From NCBI GenBank assembly GCA_040954595.2, contig CM082598.2:5394001-5458000 (forward strand): a stretch of 64,000 nt of DNA. Direction: 5' to 3'. Position numbers and translations under genes: made by a program. The stretch is from Balanoglossus misakiensis. Taxonomy: Eukaryota; Hemichordata. The notes under the pieces were generated by a model. That model saw only the letters and a program-made list of their open reading frames with translations. It did no database searches and was not told where the DNA came from. Shown here one piece after another: positions 1 through 12,921 of the stretch. Within the stretch, counting starts at the first letter, position 1. The number at the start of each line of letters is the position of its first letter.

Positions 1-592
1 CACAAGTGTCGCTGTAAATAGGGCATATCACTATACTGACTTTGACATGTTATATCAAATCACTATTCGTTAAAGAATTCACATCAATATGTCAGGACTT
101 TGACCAAATATTGCTTCAAAATTAAACTAAACTATGAGGTATCACCATGATATTTCTGTAACAAGTTCATCAACTGATCGAATGATATATGTCTCTTGTG
201 ATGTTTTCTGTAGTTGATTAAAATTAAAATCAGTCACCGGTTTTGGTTTTGTTATTTTATACATGACTAACCAGCAAAAGCATGTTACGATATCAACACT
301 TTCACTTGTAACATTACACTCAGACAGACCAGCTGATATGTAATACATGTAGGATGTAGAATCCCACACATATCACACATACACTATTTCTATGTCTATC
401 TGCAGTCAAGCATACATTGTAATTCACATTCATGTGGTCTGCATTACAGAGGTCAAGGGTCGAAAAGGTTAGTGACACTTCTTGAACTGGGTTGGAGAGG
501 TTAAGACCCAACATTTGTGACAAGAATTAAATGCAGTTACTTTTCCAAAGGTTCACTGGCCGCACAAGGAATATAGCAACAATATTAAGATC

Positions 593-762
593 ACTGTAAA
601 ACATTTTATTTTCGCGAGTTTATTAATTTTCGTGTTCTTTTATTTCATTCACTGCACCGCTATCTTAAAAAAAAATTACGCGACTTTTTATTTTCTCGCT
701 ACTTTGGCTCTCACGTAATTAACGAAAATTTATTGCTCGCGAAAATAAAGTGTTTTACAGTA
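593..762. mobile_element. Family A MITE (CTGTAAAAC termini, TTTTCGCG)
   Basis: Inverted termini ACTGTAAAACA and TGTTTTACAGT with TA next to them, and repeated TTTTCGCGA / CGCGAAAA motifs. TA flanks suggest a Tc1/mariner-type target (inference). Internally divergent. Confidence 0.8.
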
Positions 763-1116
763 TTTTTCCCACTGATAATTTGAAACCCTGGCCATGTATA
801 TCCACTTCAAATGATTGCTTCTCGTTTCTGTGAAAACACCTGTTTAATTCCAAGTCATTTATCGCAGCTGATCTACTGTAACTTCTGCTAATGGGCAGCT
901 ATTTCCATGTTGATTGAAGGTTATGTGCAGATAAGCCACTCAATTATTGTGGATTATTAACATGAGAAACCTTCCTGACTGACAAGCCAGCACGTTACAA
1001 TACAAGCAAGTTGAAAGTTGTCATTTCAATATAGTAATCATGAGATAGACTATGTATTGATGATTGACACAATACAACCTTAAGAAATTTATCTTCTCTC
1101 ATCTTTGATAAATTCA

Positions 1117-1200
1117 ACATGTAGAATAACATGCACAGTGTCTTGTATCAAACATAATTAATGGAAAATGGGCAGCGAGAAAGAGACTTTGTTCCTTTAA
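1117..1200. mobile_element. Family B hairpin MITE, right end
   Basis: Terminal 84 bp including TCTTGTATCAAACATAATTA and the TTAA end. Confidence 0.75.
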
Positions 1201-4200
1201 CATGATGAGATATGGCGACTGACCAATCTTTACAAGGCTTGTATTTTTTTCACAGCAACACATCAGACTGTTCTAAGAACCAGTTCTTTGACTTACTGAG
1301 TGATGTGTTAACATATTAGGATTCCTGACAAGAGCTTGGCAAATAGTATTCTTTCAAGAATGGTGGCATGACTATTGTACTCAAACAATGGAAGAATTCG
1401 AACAATGTCCCCAGGACCATCATTTGCAGCTTAAATTTCCCTCTTCAGTTCTTTCTTGACATCTTAAATCACAACTTTTTATAATTTGATAATTGCCCAC
1501 ATTCTATATGTCTCAAAAATCCCTAGTTTCAAATTCAATACAAATACATGTATGTGAATATGGTATCCAACCATACTGTCATCACCAGCTGTTCGCTTGA
1601 ATTGTCAACGTTTTTGTCACCATGGAATTATCTTAACAAACTCCCAAATGAATGAAAAGTTGTGTATAATTCCTCCATTTGTACATATCAGGCACAAACC
1701 CCACATTTCATAATGTTTGCTTACAATCAATATATAAATGTCACAAACATCTGTCTGCCACAACTCAGATTACTGACAGGCCCCTGTACCTACATGTATG
1801 GTGTGGCTGCCTTCTCTAAAACACTTCTAAATGTGTGTGAGCTCTTTCTAGTTTTTTTTATGTTAGTAAATTTACCAATAAGGTTTGAAAATATGTATGC
1901 GTATTATTAGGATATGTACTGCTTTGTATTAATATTGTTTCTATCATGTAATCATGAAGTACAATAAAGAACGAGTAAATTTGCAGCTAATGCTACACTT
2001 TCCCTGGGCTACATACACACACGTTGGCAGTGTTCCAGCTCTTATATTAAACATTTCAAGCCACCTTTAAAAATAAAGCTCTTTTCTGAATTCACAATGG
2101 ATTGGCTGAAAAATGGTTTGTTAAGAACTGACATTGTTGAATGCACTGTCTTGATATATGATGTCCAGCAAATCTTTTCTACTCATTTGCACACAGGTAT
2201 GTACAATAAAGCCCAATATATTAATGTTACAATTCTCCCTACCTTAATTAAATAGGTTTTAAGCTACCTAAGTGAGTGATGAAAATCTTACACGGTCGAC
2301 ACAATTTCAAGATGGCCAATTTTTGCCATGTTTTAATAGGAAATGGGCATTCATAAGCTAAAGTGTTACTGGACTGGATCATTATGAAACTTTTAACAGA
2401 ATGTTGCGACATATCTGAAAAAGTTGGTTGAGTTTCATATGCTGACTACAAAGACAGAAATTTTTGACAAAAGGAAGTCATGAAATACAGTCAATATAAT
2501 CATTTCTTCTATCTCTTACTACTGTGAGTTGTCGATTTTTTACCCAGAATGCATTACAATGTGATTTGACCCGCTAGCACAAAGTGAAAACCTATTTAAG
2601 GCAGACTGAATTATAATGAAAGACATTTTATATACGTGAATTGTGAAACTAAAGCTTCCTTTTACTAAATAATACACTGCTGTAAAGGCCAGGGGGTCTG
2701 CCATAATTACATTACTTTCTGTGACATATTTCCTCTTCTAAATTGACTGCAAATTGAGTTACGCCTCAGAAACCAGAGGAATTCTACTAAAACACAAACA
2801 CCACTTAGTCATACGTGTCCATTGTAGATTTTACAACAGCTGACCAATTGTTTAAATATCAAAGGGTTAAATTCTAACAACTTCAGCATTCATTTGCTGT
2901 TTGCCAAAACACACACAGGTAACTTGTAGAATAGCATTTATTTAGACTGTATCCCTACAAGTTATTAAATGTTATTCCCTCCAGTGACAATTCCATTTTA
3001 ATCACAAATCAAATTGGTCAAGTCAAGAATTAGTCATTATTTTTGTGTATTTTTGTTTAAGGTGGTACCCAGGTATATGTTACCGTGGTTCCCCTGTCAT
3101 TTTATACCAAGGGTTCCCCTTTGTTCATCAATGCAGTTGTTTTTACGGGCAGCTAACACACATGTTATCTGGGCTCTTAAATCATTTACCGATCTTCCCT
3201 GAACATCCAAAGGCAAAACCCATTCAAAGGTAGTTGCTCAGGTAATAATGGTACAGATAATTTCACTCAAAGTAGTTCACACAAAACATCAACCGTATTG
3301 AAATCCAACTTATACAACAATACACATGCTTGACAAGGAGTTGAGAAGTCTTGAAAAAAAAATACAGACTTCTTGGAAATATGGAAACATGTCACCTGAC
3401 CAAATCCTCTGACAACTTTCCCAAGATACAAACTGCAAGTTTGACACATTCTTGACCAGGAAGTATTAAAGGCCATTCTCATTGATCAATAACATAATGG
3501 AGATATTAAACCACTGACATTGAGCCATCTATATTCCTGATGTGGAGAAAGTTGACTCGGAAATTTGACAGAAATCATCTTCCTTATTCAGTGTTTTGAA
3601 AGAAAAAACAGACTTACATGTAGCAATATCCCGGTACAGACACTGGAGATCACAAACGAAACATGGAAAATGAGACAACCGAATGGATGAAATATATATG
3701 TCCAGGACCTGCAAGTTCTGCCTTATAGCACCCGAAACCAATGCATACTTGATCTGGGCTGCCAATCTGGTATGGTATGGTTCAATTCACAGTCTATGAC
3801 ACTACATCACTCTGCAGAACGGCTAACCCACAAAGTCCAGTGAAATCAACCGGGAAGAATTCTACATCCAAATCCACTATACGGTACTCGAAGTCAGTTG
3901 AACATATATCATCAAGGTGTTGGAAGTTACAATGCTATTCCAGACAGTTCCACCCACCCTTTAGCATATACACCCGCTGTTGTAAATGCTGGCTACTCTC
4001 CCTCTGGGAAGGGTTGATCTGGCATCACTAGAGGGCAGAATACATTTCATAAAGAACGAAAACTTCTGTTTTCTGTACCTTTTAGTCATATAAGAAGTAC
4101 TGACAAACAAGTTTTGAAAGTCAGCATCTTAAAACTGAAAGCCAGCAATTGACTGTATTACCAGAAATATTCCTTAGAAGTTTACCTTGTGTTCTGTTTA

Positions 4201-4498
4201 CCTATTGGTGTACTGTCTATCTATTGGTATCTTTCAAAATACAACCTCTCATCAATCAATGACTCACAATGAATCAAAGCTTTAAAATCCAACCTTCCAT
4301 CTATCCATGACTTAACAATGAACTAACCCAGCACAATATGTCTGTATCAAATCTAGTGTTTCATCAAGGGCTAAGTCATTATTTCGTTGTGGCTTGACTG
4401 CACTGTCATTGTCAATTCCTAATTCACATCAGGGTCTGTTACATACCGTATGCATGTAAGATTACTTTTGAAGCCCCCTGGGAACTCCAACTCTGTAC

Positions 4499-4706
4499 TA
4501 CTGTAAAACGGGTTATTTTCGCGACAGGAAATTTTCGCGACATCACGAGGCAACTGTTACGCAAGGATTAATTTTTGCATTCGCGTATTGCACTAACTGC
4601 ATCGTTACCTCCAAAAAAACATTTGACTTTTTTTATTTTCACGATTGTTGGCTTTGACATATTTTGCGAAAATTTATTGCTCGCGAAAATAACCTGTTTT
4701 ACAGTA
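4499..4706. mobile_element. Family A MITE
   Basis: Termini ACTGTAAAACGGGTTATTTT and the inverse AAAATAACCTGTTTTACAGT; a subfamily with GGGTTATT instead of CACTTTAT. Confidence 0.85.
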
Positions 4707-5770
4707 TTCTCTCCATACAGGGCATATCAACTGTGGGAACAAAATTGACTTGAAATTACCGGGGATCTACCTGTAAATCAACATGACTCTAAAAAGAGGA
4801 AGAGATATTTCTTTCTCTATGAGTGGCCGAGATAAGCATGGATGAGAGGTTTCACATACACTTAAAATGTCAGTTAAAATTCCAGTACATTCAAAACCGT
4901 GTGAGGAAAAACTTTTGATCAACACATGTAAACTCAAGGACAGCTGAGTAATATTTCTCCACAAACATTTTTCCGAATCAAATACAGAATCATTTTTTTA
5001 TAGAATTTATCTATCAGACTGAGTTAAATTTTCGACTGATTTCCCAGATTTCGAACACATCTCCTTGACTATATGTTTGGACTATGACGGTCTTGCCAGG
5101 ACCTTCAAACTGTGGGTTTAGTTGAATGGGTCAACCCATTATAGTCTTAATTGATAGTATTCATTCAACCATTTGCATTTCTGGTGCATACATGTTGCTG
5201 TATACATCATTGCAGTGTTTCATCTAGACGAGGGGATTCACCCTTGTTGACATGTCAGCACCCTCTAGTAATTTGTCAAGGGGGACCAGTAACCCTTAAA
5301 AGTGCACAGTAACCTGTTTTGTGTGGGAGAGATATTTTTTGGCCAGAGCAACTACTGAGAATACATTATTGGCAGCAAGGCTGTGATGTCAAACTTCATC
5401 AAATCTAACATCATTTTATACAAATTGTCCTACATAAAAGAAAACTCAACTTTTAATTTTACTCAGTTGAAATGAACCTTCTACTCTAATAAAGAGGAAA
5501 ACATACACACACAATGTCTCATACAAATCTCAGATTTTCCCTTTCACACATAGTGTTCTCCATCAATCATCTCTGTCCATTCTCAACAGAACAGAACACC
5601 TCTGCACTATTCTGCCCTGCTAGTCATTCGCCTGCAACTCACATGCACAACCATTCATTCTAATGCATCATACTTGAATCACACACCCCCATCCCCACCG
5701 AAACCCCCAAATACCCCACAAAAACACACACTTCACCTCAGAACCTTTCCAACATTCAAAAAGAACATCC

Positions 5771-6210
5771 TTTCTCACATTCCTGGCACGCTGAGAGTGT
5801 GGTATCAGAGTGTGAGAACAAATTGATCTCACACTCTCACTGAATCGAAAGCTGTATATGACGCGAGTGCTGATTGGATGGGAAATCGTTCTTTCATAAT
5901 GCGCGCTAAATGTTATCCAATGGCGCGATGTGTATTACACGGACAGAAACTACAACATGCCAGACGACAATTTCAGAGTCAACTATTCATTGTTTCTAAT
6001 ACGAATTTGGCTAATTTGTGGTCGTGTGAGAAATATAACCTCACACACCAAGGACCTGGGATCATATTTCTCACACTCGTTGGGGATCGATATTTCATCC
6101 CAAAGTCACCTGCAGCTCGTGTGGGACAGAAAATCCCCAACTCGAGTGAGAAATACGATCCCAGGTCCTTGGGAGTGTGAGATTCTATTACTCACTCCCT
6201 CACACACATC
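5771..6210. repeat. Family E dispersed repeat (GTGTGAGAA-rich)
   Basis: TTTCTCACATTCCTGGCACG, many CTCACACTC / GAGTGTGAGA boxes in both directions, and GCTGTATATGACGCGAG. It ends about 16 bp from the exon 26 donor. Confidence 0.72.
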
Positions 6211-6226
6211 ATCGCACCACGCTCAC

Positions 6227-6453
6227 CTTTTCTGTACTTTTCTGGTAACACCCAGTGACTTCAGCATGTTGTCTGTTAACGTTGGAGTGACCGGTGACGG
6301 TGGTGTTTCATCCGGAGTCTTGGCTTCATTCGGTTCCGCCAGTGACGTGTCCGATTCCGCACTCTCTCCTTCTTTGGCACTCTCGGTTTCTGAGGCCTCC
6401 GACAACTCCGGCATTCTGAACTTCAAATCTCTCTTCTTCTGGAGTTTGTTCTC
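6227..6453 (-). CDS. IRAG-like: Exon 26: IRAG-family conserved block II, second half
   Basis: About 75 residues: ENKLQKKRDLKFRMPELSEA, an acidic Glu/Ser/Pro linker, then TLTDNMLKSLGVTRKVQK. Joined to exon 25 it gives KLREENKLQKKRDLKFRMPE, matching human IRAG1 [20 protein letters not shown] followed by DLSEAAE (remembered). The end parallels IRAG1 ISDVLLRKLRVHRS, which in IRAG1 is followed by its C-terminal coiled coil. Phase 0 in, phase 2 out; acceptor TGTGTTGCAG, donor AAAAG then GTGAGC. The next exon is not in the window. Confidence 0.88.
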
Positions 6454-6504
6454 CTGCAACACAGAGAAATCAATAATCAATAATCAATCAATTTTCTTCC
6501 TCCT

Positions 6505-6926
6505 TTAAGGATGTACATTCAGTAAAATTGAAAGTATTATCATTTCTTTATACTGTGGATTTTTTTGGATTCTCATTTGTATGTATAATACAAATCAGAA
6601 ATAAAATATAGGGGTCAACACGCTTGTTTTTGAAATACAGAGCCATGAATTTAGTGGATTATAGAAGAAAACTGCTGACTCAGCATTTTTCACCAGTGGT
6701 TTGTCCATGGGCAAAATTTTTAATGCAATTTATCTCAAAATAGAGCGTGGTGACCCCTATATTTTATTTGACCAATGAATTTATATTTGCTGGACTGAGC
6801 TTTGTGTGAAATTTCGTGAAAATGACAATAGTAGAAGTTTGTTTTCTGGCGATTATTAATGTAATCCTATGGGAAAGAGACACATGCGCACTGTTTACCA
6901 GTGTACGTTCTGTGCGTACATCCTTA
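6505..6926. mobile_element. Family G element, complete
   Basis: Left TTAAGGATGTAC and right GTACATCCTTAA form inverted termini with TTAA at both ends (about 422 bp). Contains AAAATAGAGCGTGGTGACC. Confidence 0.75.
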
Positions 6927-7259
6927 ACTTGATTTCCTTCATGTAAACTTGATTTTTATAGAGGAGAAATCAATAGAAAAATCAACATTTATAGATTTTG
7001 CAGTTGTACGTTAACTCTTTCACCTTGGTTTCCATGTATATTGGAATATCTATATTGGGATATCATAAATCTATCTCAGGTCTAGGTATATTAGACATGG
7101 CTAAGAAATCAAAAACAGGATATTACAGGATTATTGGTAAAATGTCAACCACCTTAAGTTGAAAGGTGATCAGAAAGCAGAAGTACTTTTTTAAAGGCCC
7201 AGAACTCTGCAGCTTGTCCACACAGCATGTAGGTAGTACACAAGCATTCAAACAGAGTA

Positions 7260-7343
7260 TTACAGTCAAACCTGTGTTATTGGCCACCTCTATATAGTGG
7301 CCACTTTGTTACGGTCCCTGTGCAACTATCATGTACATGTACA
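7260..7343. repeat. Family D repeat, left part
   Basis: ACAGTCAAACCTGTGTTA, GGCCACCTCTATATAGTGGC, then ends at the family B insertion. Confidence 0.75.
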
Positions 7344-7553
7344 TTAAAGGGACAAAGTGTCTCTCACTGCCCTTTTTCCGTTAATTATGTTAGATACAAG
7401 ACACTGTTTATGTTATTCTACATGTGTATATGTAGTAAATCAACGTTCGACCACATACAACTTCTATCCCGTTTGTAGGATATGAGAGTAAAATCTCGCC
7501 CAATATGAGTAAATGGTAGAGTCGGATTATTTATTTTGGCGAGTTTTTTTCAC
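7344..7553. mobile_element. Family B, left half, inserted in family D
   Basis: Starts TTAAAGGGACAAAG at a TTAA that interrupts a family D copy; ends within the central TTTTGGCGAG region, 3' of exon X. Confidence 0.8.
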
Positions 7554-7732
7554 TAATAAGTGAGACACAATATTTGACTTGCCATCTTGTTAAAATGACT
7601 GACATGCTGGGAATCCAACACCCAATTGATCTTAGACCAAGAGCTTTGTGTAGATGACAAAAATACCAATTTTAAATACCAAAAGTCACAACTTTGCCCT
7701 ACGTGAAGAATAAACAATAAACAGCAAGATAC

Positions 7733-10700
7733 CTGAACTGCTGTGGTGTTGTGGTTAAGCATCCCTGGTTGGAAGTTACATTGGTCATGAAAGAGTCCGT
7801 CCTCATGACAGGCTGACGGCATTTCTGAACGACCGCACTTGTCAGCAGAGCATTCGAAACTAGCCTCAGAATGAGATATTTTCTGCTCATCTCCAGCGAG
7901 ACATTTCTGTTGATTGTTCTCGGACAACATCTCGGAAGTTCCACATGAACTTTGCTCATTGATGGTTCCAAAGAAATACTTCAATCTTTGCAGTATTTCT
8001 TCAACTTCTTCAATTTTCTCATAAAATACGCTGCCTTGGTTTTCCCTGAACAACCTTTGCTCTATTGGGAGGTCTACACTTCTGTCTAATTCTGGGAAAC
8101 ACAACTTATTGAAATCTGTTTCCTGAGAATTCTCCTTTTGGTTATAATCTTTCTTGTCAGAGGTAGCAGGTACAATATTTTGTGTCTTGACCATAAAAGG
8201 TTGCTTGGCAACAGCTTGTTCGGTTTCTTTGACAACACTGTCAAACACAGGCAGTTCTGAAGCGAGAGCTGGTATTTCTCCTACCTCCAATCTTGGTGAC
8301 TCTGTGGAACTCCCTGATAATGCCGCTGTAGAATTCGGATCTCTGATATCGACAGCTGCATCTGTGTTACCTTTCATCAGTGTAGACACTGAGATTTGCC
8401 CTTCTGGTGATATCGACTTCGTCTGCACATGGCCACAATTAGGACCGACCGGATCAATACATTCTGCGGTTGCCGTCGGTTTCACATCCTCTTTGTTGTC
8501 ATCAGCCGTCTTCGATTCGCCATGACGACGCATCGTTTCAACATTTTGTCTCTTCTCAGCGTTCATCTCCAAGTCTTCCTCCACACAGTTGATCGATAAT
8601 CCGTCATCGTTTGGATGGAGTGAATTCATCACTGATTTTTCCGTAGTATTGATCTGTCTGGGAATTTCAACATCTGTTTGGATAGAGGAGGCATATGTAG
8701 CATTCTCCAAACGTTGACACTCATTCAATTCTCCCTGTTTGCTGCACTTGTCTCCTTGTGTATTCACATGTTTTTCAGACTCCGAATGTGTCTCCATTCT
8801 GGGGTCAACAAACTTCTGCTTGCCCCTGAAAGGAGTTATGGCATCACTTCTCATCACCAAATATTCACTTTCCTCCCGCTTCTGTTCAACTTGGTTGCCG
8901 TCATTCTCACCATCAATACTTCGAGTACCGTCATTCGACGAATGGTCAACTACATGTAGTTGACCCTCTTCCTCAAGTTCTGCTGATCTCTTGGTTCTTA
9001 ACTGATCACCACTACTGCGTACGACTGCTATATGACATGACTCTTCAGTTTTGATCAGGTCAGACTTCATTCCCAACGCAGTGCTCGCATATACTGGCTC
9101 TTCATCGATACACAGTGACTGTAGAACTTGTGGTGCAGTTTTGCCTAATTTGTTGCTATCCATAGATTCCGACAAAACACCAGTGAATACAGAAGCAGCA
9201 ATTCCTGTATACGTTTCTGCAGCTTGGCTTTCCGAGTCATCTGTGAGAAGTGCGAGACTCTCACAGTCAGACAGTTCTGACAGTGCATACACACCACTGT
9301 CGATTTGTGACACCTCATCTTCAGAAAGGCAAACATCGCTTGGTTCAAAGAAGACCGTTCTGCCATCGTGAAATCTTTCATCATCCAGACTGGACCGAGA
9401 TACTTCAGAATCTCCACACTGTCCGTTCTGCAACTCTTCTCTAGTGAGATTGTAGTCAACATTGACAGCGTCTTCTCCAGTCGTTCTATGGCTCATATCA
9501 CATCCACGATCTTCATGGAAAGTACCCACTGTTTCTCTATAACCGGTATCTCCACTGCTACAAGTAACAAGTTTAGCACGTACCTTACTGTAAAAAACAC
9601 GACTGTTTTTGTCACTGTAGTTAGTTCCATCACTGATGCGGCTCTCTGCTTCACCATCCTGTCGGACATGGTCCAATGTACCTCTCTTATTACAGTTGTC
9701 ATGGTAACCACCCACTGTGCCACTGCTTCCAGAACCACTCTCATCACTATCGGGATAATCTCCACTTCTGAAATCATAAGCGTCGTCCAGATGTTTATTG
9801 CCCCCGCTGTCACTAGCACCAGGCCTATCACCACCAGTACCACCACCTACATCATCAGTACCACCGTAACCATCATGAAAGTCATTGCCGCCAACAGTAT
9901 CATTGCTATCATCCCTGGTGCCACCTTCATGACCACCATTACCACCACCACTACCACCACCATTACCACCACCACTACCACCATCTTGGCCATGATCACC
10001 ATCTTCATCGCCATCATCATCATCCTCATTTTCTTTTTCCTCCTTCTCCTCCTCCTCCTCCTCATCATCATCATCATCCACATCACTAGCATCTTCATGA
10101 TCATAACCGCAACCATTACTACCATCATCATCATTATCCCGGTCTGCACTAACAGGAACAATAGTTTCTCCAGTCTGTCTGTCATCTCTGCTCTGTCCAC
10201 CGTCGTCATCTGCAATCTTCCCACCATCTCCTATCTTCCCACCATCTCCATCTCCAATCACATGTTCCTTAAACACTGGCTCCACACACGGTTCAGCACT
10301 ACCACAACTCCTCAGCTGACTCAGCGCCTGAATCGCTTCCATTCTGCACCTCTCTTTGATTCCCACGTACTCTGTGAAATCCAGATCCAACTTGGGGAAA
10401 CTAATTTTCTTCATGAATTCTTCAATATTTTTAGGTCCACTGTGACTTTCTCTTGGTTTCCTTGGAAGTGAATATGGTCTGCCATCCCACATTGATATTT
10501 TTGTCTTCTGCACTTCACCAATGTCTGGCTTCATAACATTAGATTCCTCATTCCCACATGCCACACCCTCATTTCCCGCTTTTTCACTTTCATTGATTTT
10601 GTCACCCTGGTCTGCTGCAGTCTTCGGCTTCCAGCTTCTCAAGAACCCAGTCCCGAAGACAGGTAAAGATGGCTTGATATGTTCCAAGTCGTATCTGATA

Positions 10701-11113
10701 TCACCTCTGACTTGGCGATACTCTGGCCCCTGGGTTTTGCATCTATAAGCCTCAAAAACCGAATCTTTTATTTCTGTGTGCGACTCATGGACCTGTACAT
10801 GTATGTCTGTTCCACTATCATCAGTTCTCTCTTGTACCCGTTGTACCTGTATGTCTGTTCCACTATCAGCAGTTACTTGTTGTTGGCCTGGCACCTCTCG
10901 GCACAGAGCATCTTCTGACGGATAACACTCAGGTGTACTGGATACATGTGATACAACAGGGTTCTCATTGGAATCTAGATGGACCATTTTCTTATTCCTG
11001 GGTAGTGGTGCCAGTATACTATGAGAAACCTCCGGTTGCATGCCGCATAACTCTGTTGACTTGCTTGACTGCGCCAACCTGGTGACAACTTCAACACTGC
11101 TTTCCTCGGACAT
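7733..11113 (-). CDS. IRAG-like: Exon X: 1,127-codon alternative (first) exon
   Basis: ATG at 11,113 (AAACATGT context) opens 1,127 codons ending NHNTTAVQ at donor GTATCT, phase 0, matching exon 26. An in-frame TGA lies four codons upstream, so the ATG is a plausible start. No known fold recognised. Layout: polar N-terminus with an imperfect repeat (DSGTDIQVQ / DSGTDIHVQ, about 84-110); a conserved-looking segment about 210-275 with SMWDGRPYSLPRKPRE and ISFPKLDLDF followed by a helix; an acidic run near 345-380; a Gly/Asn/Ser-rich stretch; a long polar region; and a C-terminal helix YEKIEEVEEILQRLKYF. Position between exons 25 and 26 on the same strand suggests a second promoter giving a shorter IRAG isoform. 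A cassette exon would need an acceptor just before the ATG; none is convincing. A separate gene is the other option. Confidence 0.72.
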
Positions 11114-12708
11114 GTTTCTCTCTCACCTTGAAGAGATTTGTAATAATTATCCCCCGAGTCCTTGGTGTGTTGTTATCGCGCCAAGGAATCAGTCGCACCC
11201 ACTACTGTGGTTCTCCTTTCAGTCGAATTCCCGAGTGTATCAGCAATAAACGTTTCGGAATACAATGCAAGTTGCGTCCAGCGTACAGTTCCTGAACAAG
11301 ATGCGTGTGCACACAGAACATCAAGATAAAATACTGTGGAGGTTTTTAAAGCACTTCACAACAAAGACAGGCCAGTGACTCTAATACACAGACAGCAATT
11401 GTACTCTACTTCTGAGGGTATATTATCTTCACATTTAAATGCATGTAGGCTATGCTGTACTTAATACTTATCAATCCCATGTAATCAATTGCTTGCCATT
11501 CATTAGCTTGACCTCAAGAGCAAAGGTTATGAAGTTCCATCAATGGTTCACCACAACCAGTGTATATCACAGCCCACAATTTATTTCTTCCATAGAAACT
11601 CCACAAAGAGTTGGACCTCACCGCCGCAAATGTTGGCGGCTTGAATCTGGACGACGATTGGACTATTAATTTAAAATTGTCACAAAGATTCAATGGCGCT
11701 GACGTAGATGACCAAGTGGACTGTGATTTATGGAGTCCAGTGTTGTTTTCTGAAAGACATCAACTGTAGCCGCAGATCACTAGGAGGAGAAATTCCTCTT
11801 CCTATACAGCCACTGTTGTAGTCTCAATTCCACGCTTCAATTTCCAGCAACAAAGACCTATTGTTCAGTTAATGTATCCATTGTTCATGTCCCTGGCAGT
11901 ACAAATCTCTTGACATCTACTTGTGGCAAAAAAACTCCAATGTCGATAACCTGAACATGAACTCCAAGACTGCAGCTGGTCGACGACTAAAACGTCACAT
12001 CAAGATTTCCAATTAATGGTTACCATAGCAATCAATCAATCGTCTTCAAGGTGTCAATCACCTGACAGGTTTTAAATTCCGTAAAAACTTGCTTGTAGTT
12101 GGTAAATTTCCTCCTCAAGACTCGTTAAGTGATGACAATCAATATCTTGAAGGGTGTAGTCCACTAATGTTTATCACAGCAGTGAATACAAACCAAAACG
12201 CTGGATAAACTCGGACATCGGTCCGTATAAATCAGAGAATCATCTCTCCAACTCGAAGATTCCTGTGGGAACCTGGAAACAAGGCAGGCCTTTTTTTTCA
12301 CCAATGTGCAACGACCAGAAAATCACTTTAGGTACCGATTCACCCTCAATTAAACACAGCATATCTGGGCTTTTGGAAACACAGGCTTGCCATCTGACTT
12401 GACTCAGTCACCCCTCTGCACACACTCAGGTCTGTTTAGAGTGTCCAGCAGCATTTAATCAAAATCACTGACGTCACTGTACTGTCCTATTTTTGAGAAA
12501 GGACCTTCATTAAATCCATACGAATAGGTCACCTTCACCTCGAACATGAGCGACGTCATTCTATTGTACTTTTTTTTGCACATCAAACCTCCACATTAAT
12601 TCATACACAGAATTTCACCTTCACCTGTGAAATCCGTGACGTCATTGTATTCTCTGTTTTTTTTCACAACAAAACTCCACCCATGAAAAATATCCTCTGC
12701 TTTTAAAT

Positions 12709-12921
12709 ACTGTAAAACAGGTTATTTTCGCGAGCAATAATTTTCGTGAAATACGCAAGAGCCAAAAAAAAACACGAAAATAAAAATTCGCGTAAAATGT
12801 TTTTTCTAGATAACGATGCAGTAATTGAAATAAGAGCACACAAAAATTAATCCTTGCGTAATAGTTGCGTCTTTTGATATCGCGAAAATTTCATGTCGCA
12901 AAAATAACCCGTTTTACAGTA
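12709..12921. mobile_element. Family A MITE
   Basis: Full-length, GGTTATTTTCGCGA subfamily, about 213 bp with both termini. Confidence 0.85.

Larger units (their letters stand above)
1..6226 (-). other. Intron 26 (at least 6.2 kb, runs off the window)
   Basis: No coding exon seen on either strand. It holds family E next to the exon 26 donor (5,771-6,210), family A MITEs (4,499-4,706; 593-762) and the end of a family B element (1,117-1,200). The stretches 1,210-4,490 and 4,710-5,760 contain only short open frames without coding character. Confidence 0.55.
6454..7732 (-). other. Intron between exon X and exon 26
   Basis: Holds family B (7,344-7,553) inserted at a TTAA inside family D (7,260-7,343), and a complete family G element with TTAA ends (6,505-6,926). 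The stretch 6,930-7,255 shows nothing recognisable. Confidence 0.6.

Noticed and set aside
5930-6508. 192-codon plus frame
   Set aside because: Runs through family E and the complement of exon 26; no splice or codon support.
7554-7732. Extension of exon X past 7,733 to the stop near 7,553
   Set aside because: Composition becomes hydrophobic and repeat-derived right after a good donor GTATCT whose phase matches exon 26.
9847-10227. Met/Val/Arg-rich minus frame
   Set aside because: Off-frame shadow of exon X across its GAT/GAG repeats.
9368-10471. 367-codon plus-strand frame rich in Thr/Ile
   Set aside because: Complement of the exon X coding strand; its composition mirrors the Asp/Gly-rich coding run.
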